64,000 nt of DNA from Streptomyces sp. 15-116A (GTDB lineage Bacteria > Actinomycetota > Actinomycetes > Streptomycetales > Streptomycetaceae): assembly GCF_025290915.1 (NCBI RefSeq), contig NZ_JAOCQE010000004.1, forward strand, positions 1-64,000. Reading direction: 5' to 3'. The notes under the pieces were generated by a model. It did no database searches. It worked only from the letters and a program-made list of their open reading frames with translations, and was not told where the DNA came from. The position numbers and the translations under genes were made by a program. Every line of letters starts with the position of its first letter. The first letter of the stretch is position 1. Below, piece by piece: positions 62,765 through 64,000 of the stretch.

Positions 62765-64000
62765 GTGAGCGACAACTCTGTAGTACTGCGGTACGGCGAC
62801 GGTGAGTACACCTACCCGGTGATCGACAGCACCGTCGGTGACAAGGGCTTCGACATCGGGAAGCTCCGAGCCCAGACCGGTCTGGTGACGCTGGACAGCG
62901 GCTACGGCAACACCGCCGCCTATAAATCCGCCATCACCTACCTGGACGGCGAGGCGGGGATCCTCCGGTACCGCGGCTACCCGATCGAGCAGCTGGCCGA
63001 GCGCTCCACCTTCCTGGAGGTCGCCTACCTGCTGATCAACGGCGAGCTGCCGACCGTCGACGAGCTCTCGACGTTCAAGAACGACATCACGCAGCACACC
63101 CTGCTGCACGAGGACGTCAAGAACTTCTACAAGGGCTTCCCGCGCGACGCCCACCCGATGGCCATGCTGTCGTCGGTCGTCTCGGCGCTGTCCACCTTCT
63201 ACCAGGACAGCCACAACCCGTTCGACGAGACGCAGCGCAACCTCTCCACGATCCGGCTGCTCGCCAAGCTCCCGACGATCGCCGCCTACGCGTACAAGAA
63301 GTCGATCGGCCACCCGTTCGTCTACCCGCGCAACGACCTGGGCTACGTCGAGAACTTCCTGCGCATGACCTTCTCGGTCCCCGCCCAGGAGTACGAGCTC
63401 GACCCGATCGTGGTCTCCGCGCTCGACAAGCTGCTGATCCTGCACGCGGACCACGAGCAGAACTGCTCGACCTCCACGGTCCGCCTCGTCGGCTCCTCGC
63501 AGGCGAACATGTTCGCCTCGATCTCCGCCGGCATCAACGCCCTGTGGGGCCCGCTGCACGGCGGCGCCAACCAGTCCGTGCTGGAGATGCTGGAGGGCAT
63601 CCGCGACTCCGGCGGCGATGTCGACTCCTTCATCCGCAAGGTGAAGAACAAGGAGGACGGCGTCCGCCTGATGGGCTTCGGCCACCGGGTCTACAAGAAC
63701 TTCGACCCGCGCGCCAAGATCATCAAGGCCGCCGCGCACGACGTCCTGTCCGCCCTCGGCAAGTCCGACGAGCTGCTGGACATCGCGCTGAAGCTGGAGG
63801 AGCACGCGCTCTCCGACGACTACTTCGTCTCGCGCAGCCTCTACCCGAACGTCGACTTCTACACCGGTCTGATCTACCGGGCCATGGGCTTCCCGACCGA
63901 GATGTTCACGGTGCTGTTCGCCCTCGGCCGGCTGCCGGGCTGGATCGCCCAGTGGCACGAGATGATCAAGGAGCCGGGGTCGCGCATCGGGCGTCCGCGC
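62765..64000 (+). CDS. citA: Citrate synthase (type II), cut by the right edge
   Basis: This condenses acetyl-CoA and oxaloacetate at the entry of the TCA cycle. 412 codons are visible of about 429. The GTG start, giving SDNSVVLRYGDGEYTYPVID, follows GAGGGAAG. Type II features are the N-terminal beta domain and the catalytic residues in ILHADHEQNCSTSTVR, WGPLHGGANQSV and GFGHRVYKNFDPR. Only the extreme C-terminus is missing. Confidence 0.96.
   Translation, partial: MSDNSVVLRYGDGEYTYPVIDSTVGDKGFDIGKLRAQTGLVTLDSGYGNTAAYKSAITYLDGEAGILRYRGYPIEQLAERSTFLEVAYLLINGELPTVDELSTFKNDITQHTLLHEDVKNFYKGFPRDAHPMAMLSSVVSALSTFYQDSHNPFDETQRNLSTIRLLAKLPTIAAYAYKKSIGHPFVYPRNDLGYVENFLRMTFSVPAQEYELDPIVVSALDKLLILHADHEQNCSTSTVRLVGSSQANMFASISAGINALWGPLHGGANQSVLEMLEGIRDSGGDVDSFIRKVKNKEDGVRLMGFGHRVYKNFDPRAKIIKAAAHDVLSALGKSDELLDIALKLEEHALSDDYFVSRSLYPNVDFYTGLIYRAMGFPTEMFTVLFALGRLPGWIAQWHEMIKEPGSRIGRPR

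Noticed and set aside
1-64000. CRISPR arrays, tRNA/rRNA genes, insertion sequences or prophage
   Set aside because: No regular spaced repeats, no cloverleaf-like or CCA-ended segments and no transposase, integrase or phage structural motifs were recognised.

Overview
The window is a high-GC actinobacterial chromosome segment that reads as Streptomyces. The evidence is very GC-rich codon use, frequent GTG starts, a recognisable AdpA (BldH) regulator with a single TTA (bldA-dependent) codon, the desferrioxamine cluster desEFABCD with iron boxes, and Streptomyces-type intergenic repeats. Gene order from adpA through glmS, the GH20 hexosaminidase, des, the leucine-degradation operon and on to citrate synthase resembles the conserved core of a Streptomyces chromosome. 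I see no tRNA, rRNA, CRISPR array, prophage or insertion sequence.

Layout. 1-3.4 kb: adpA (running off the left edge), a small membrane protein, a universal stress protein and a small polytopic membrane protein. 3.5-8.3 kb: glmS with a small upstream partner, a DUF4429/SHOCT protein, and a secreted GH20 beta-N-acetylhexosaminidase preceded by a DasR-like site. 8.4-14.2 kb: a gene of unknown function, then a divergent HSP90-family ATPase directly followed by a 980-residue TPR protein. 14.3-21.6 kb: desferrioxamine biosynthesis (desABCD), the siderophore-interacting reductase gene desF and the binding lipoprotein gene desE, with iron boxes before desA and desE. 22-30.6 kb: the leucine/isovalerate pathway (carboxylase subunits, HMG-CoA lyase, isovaleryl-CoA dehydrogenase), its divergent TetR regulator with palindromic operators, a second acyl-CoA dehydrogenase and a TesB thioesterase. 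30.6-37.6 kb: a phosphatase-like gene, a PucR regulator with a repeat-derived insert, and a symporter / agmatinase-family / ThDP-enzyme operon that fits an arginine transaminase type pathway. 37.7-43 kb: an MFS protein with an unusual C-terminal hairpin and a fused, asymmetric ABC exporter. 43-50.7 kb: secreted proteins (S37 peptidase, lipoprotein, GH3 glycosidase), a LysR/EamA pair and a sugar isomerase. 50.7-57.6 kb: a LacI-controlled dehydrogenase / DUF993 / isomerase operon, a methyltransferase and a ribokinase. 57.7-64 kb: an AbaA/WhiJ-type trio (ATPase, XRE, DUF397), a Uma2 nuclease-like gene, RecD2 helicase and citrate synthase (cut by the right edge).

The most noteworthy points are: an apparent 13-codon in-frame deletion in the dimerisation domain of AdpA, at a short GCACG repeat; the HSP90-TPR operon; the candidate 2-ketoarginine decarboxylase plus guanidinobutyrase operon; the LacI-DUF993 sugar operon without a known substrate; a repetitive intergenic element that appears to have been absorbed in frame into a PucR gene; and several perfect palindromes in promoter regions. 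Functional calls rest on recognised motifs and remembered families only; no database search was run.
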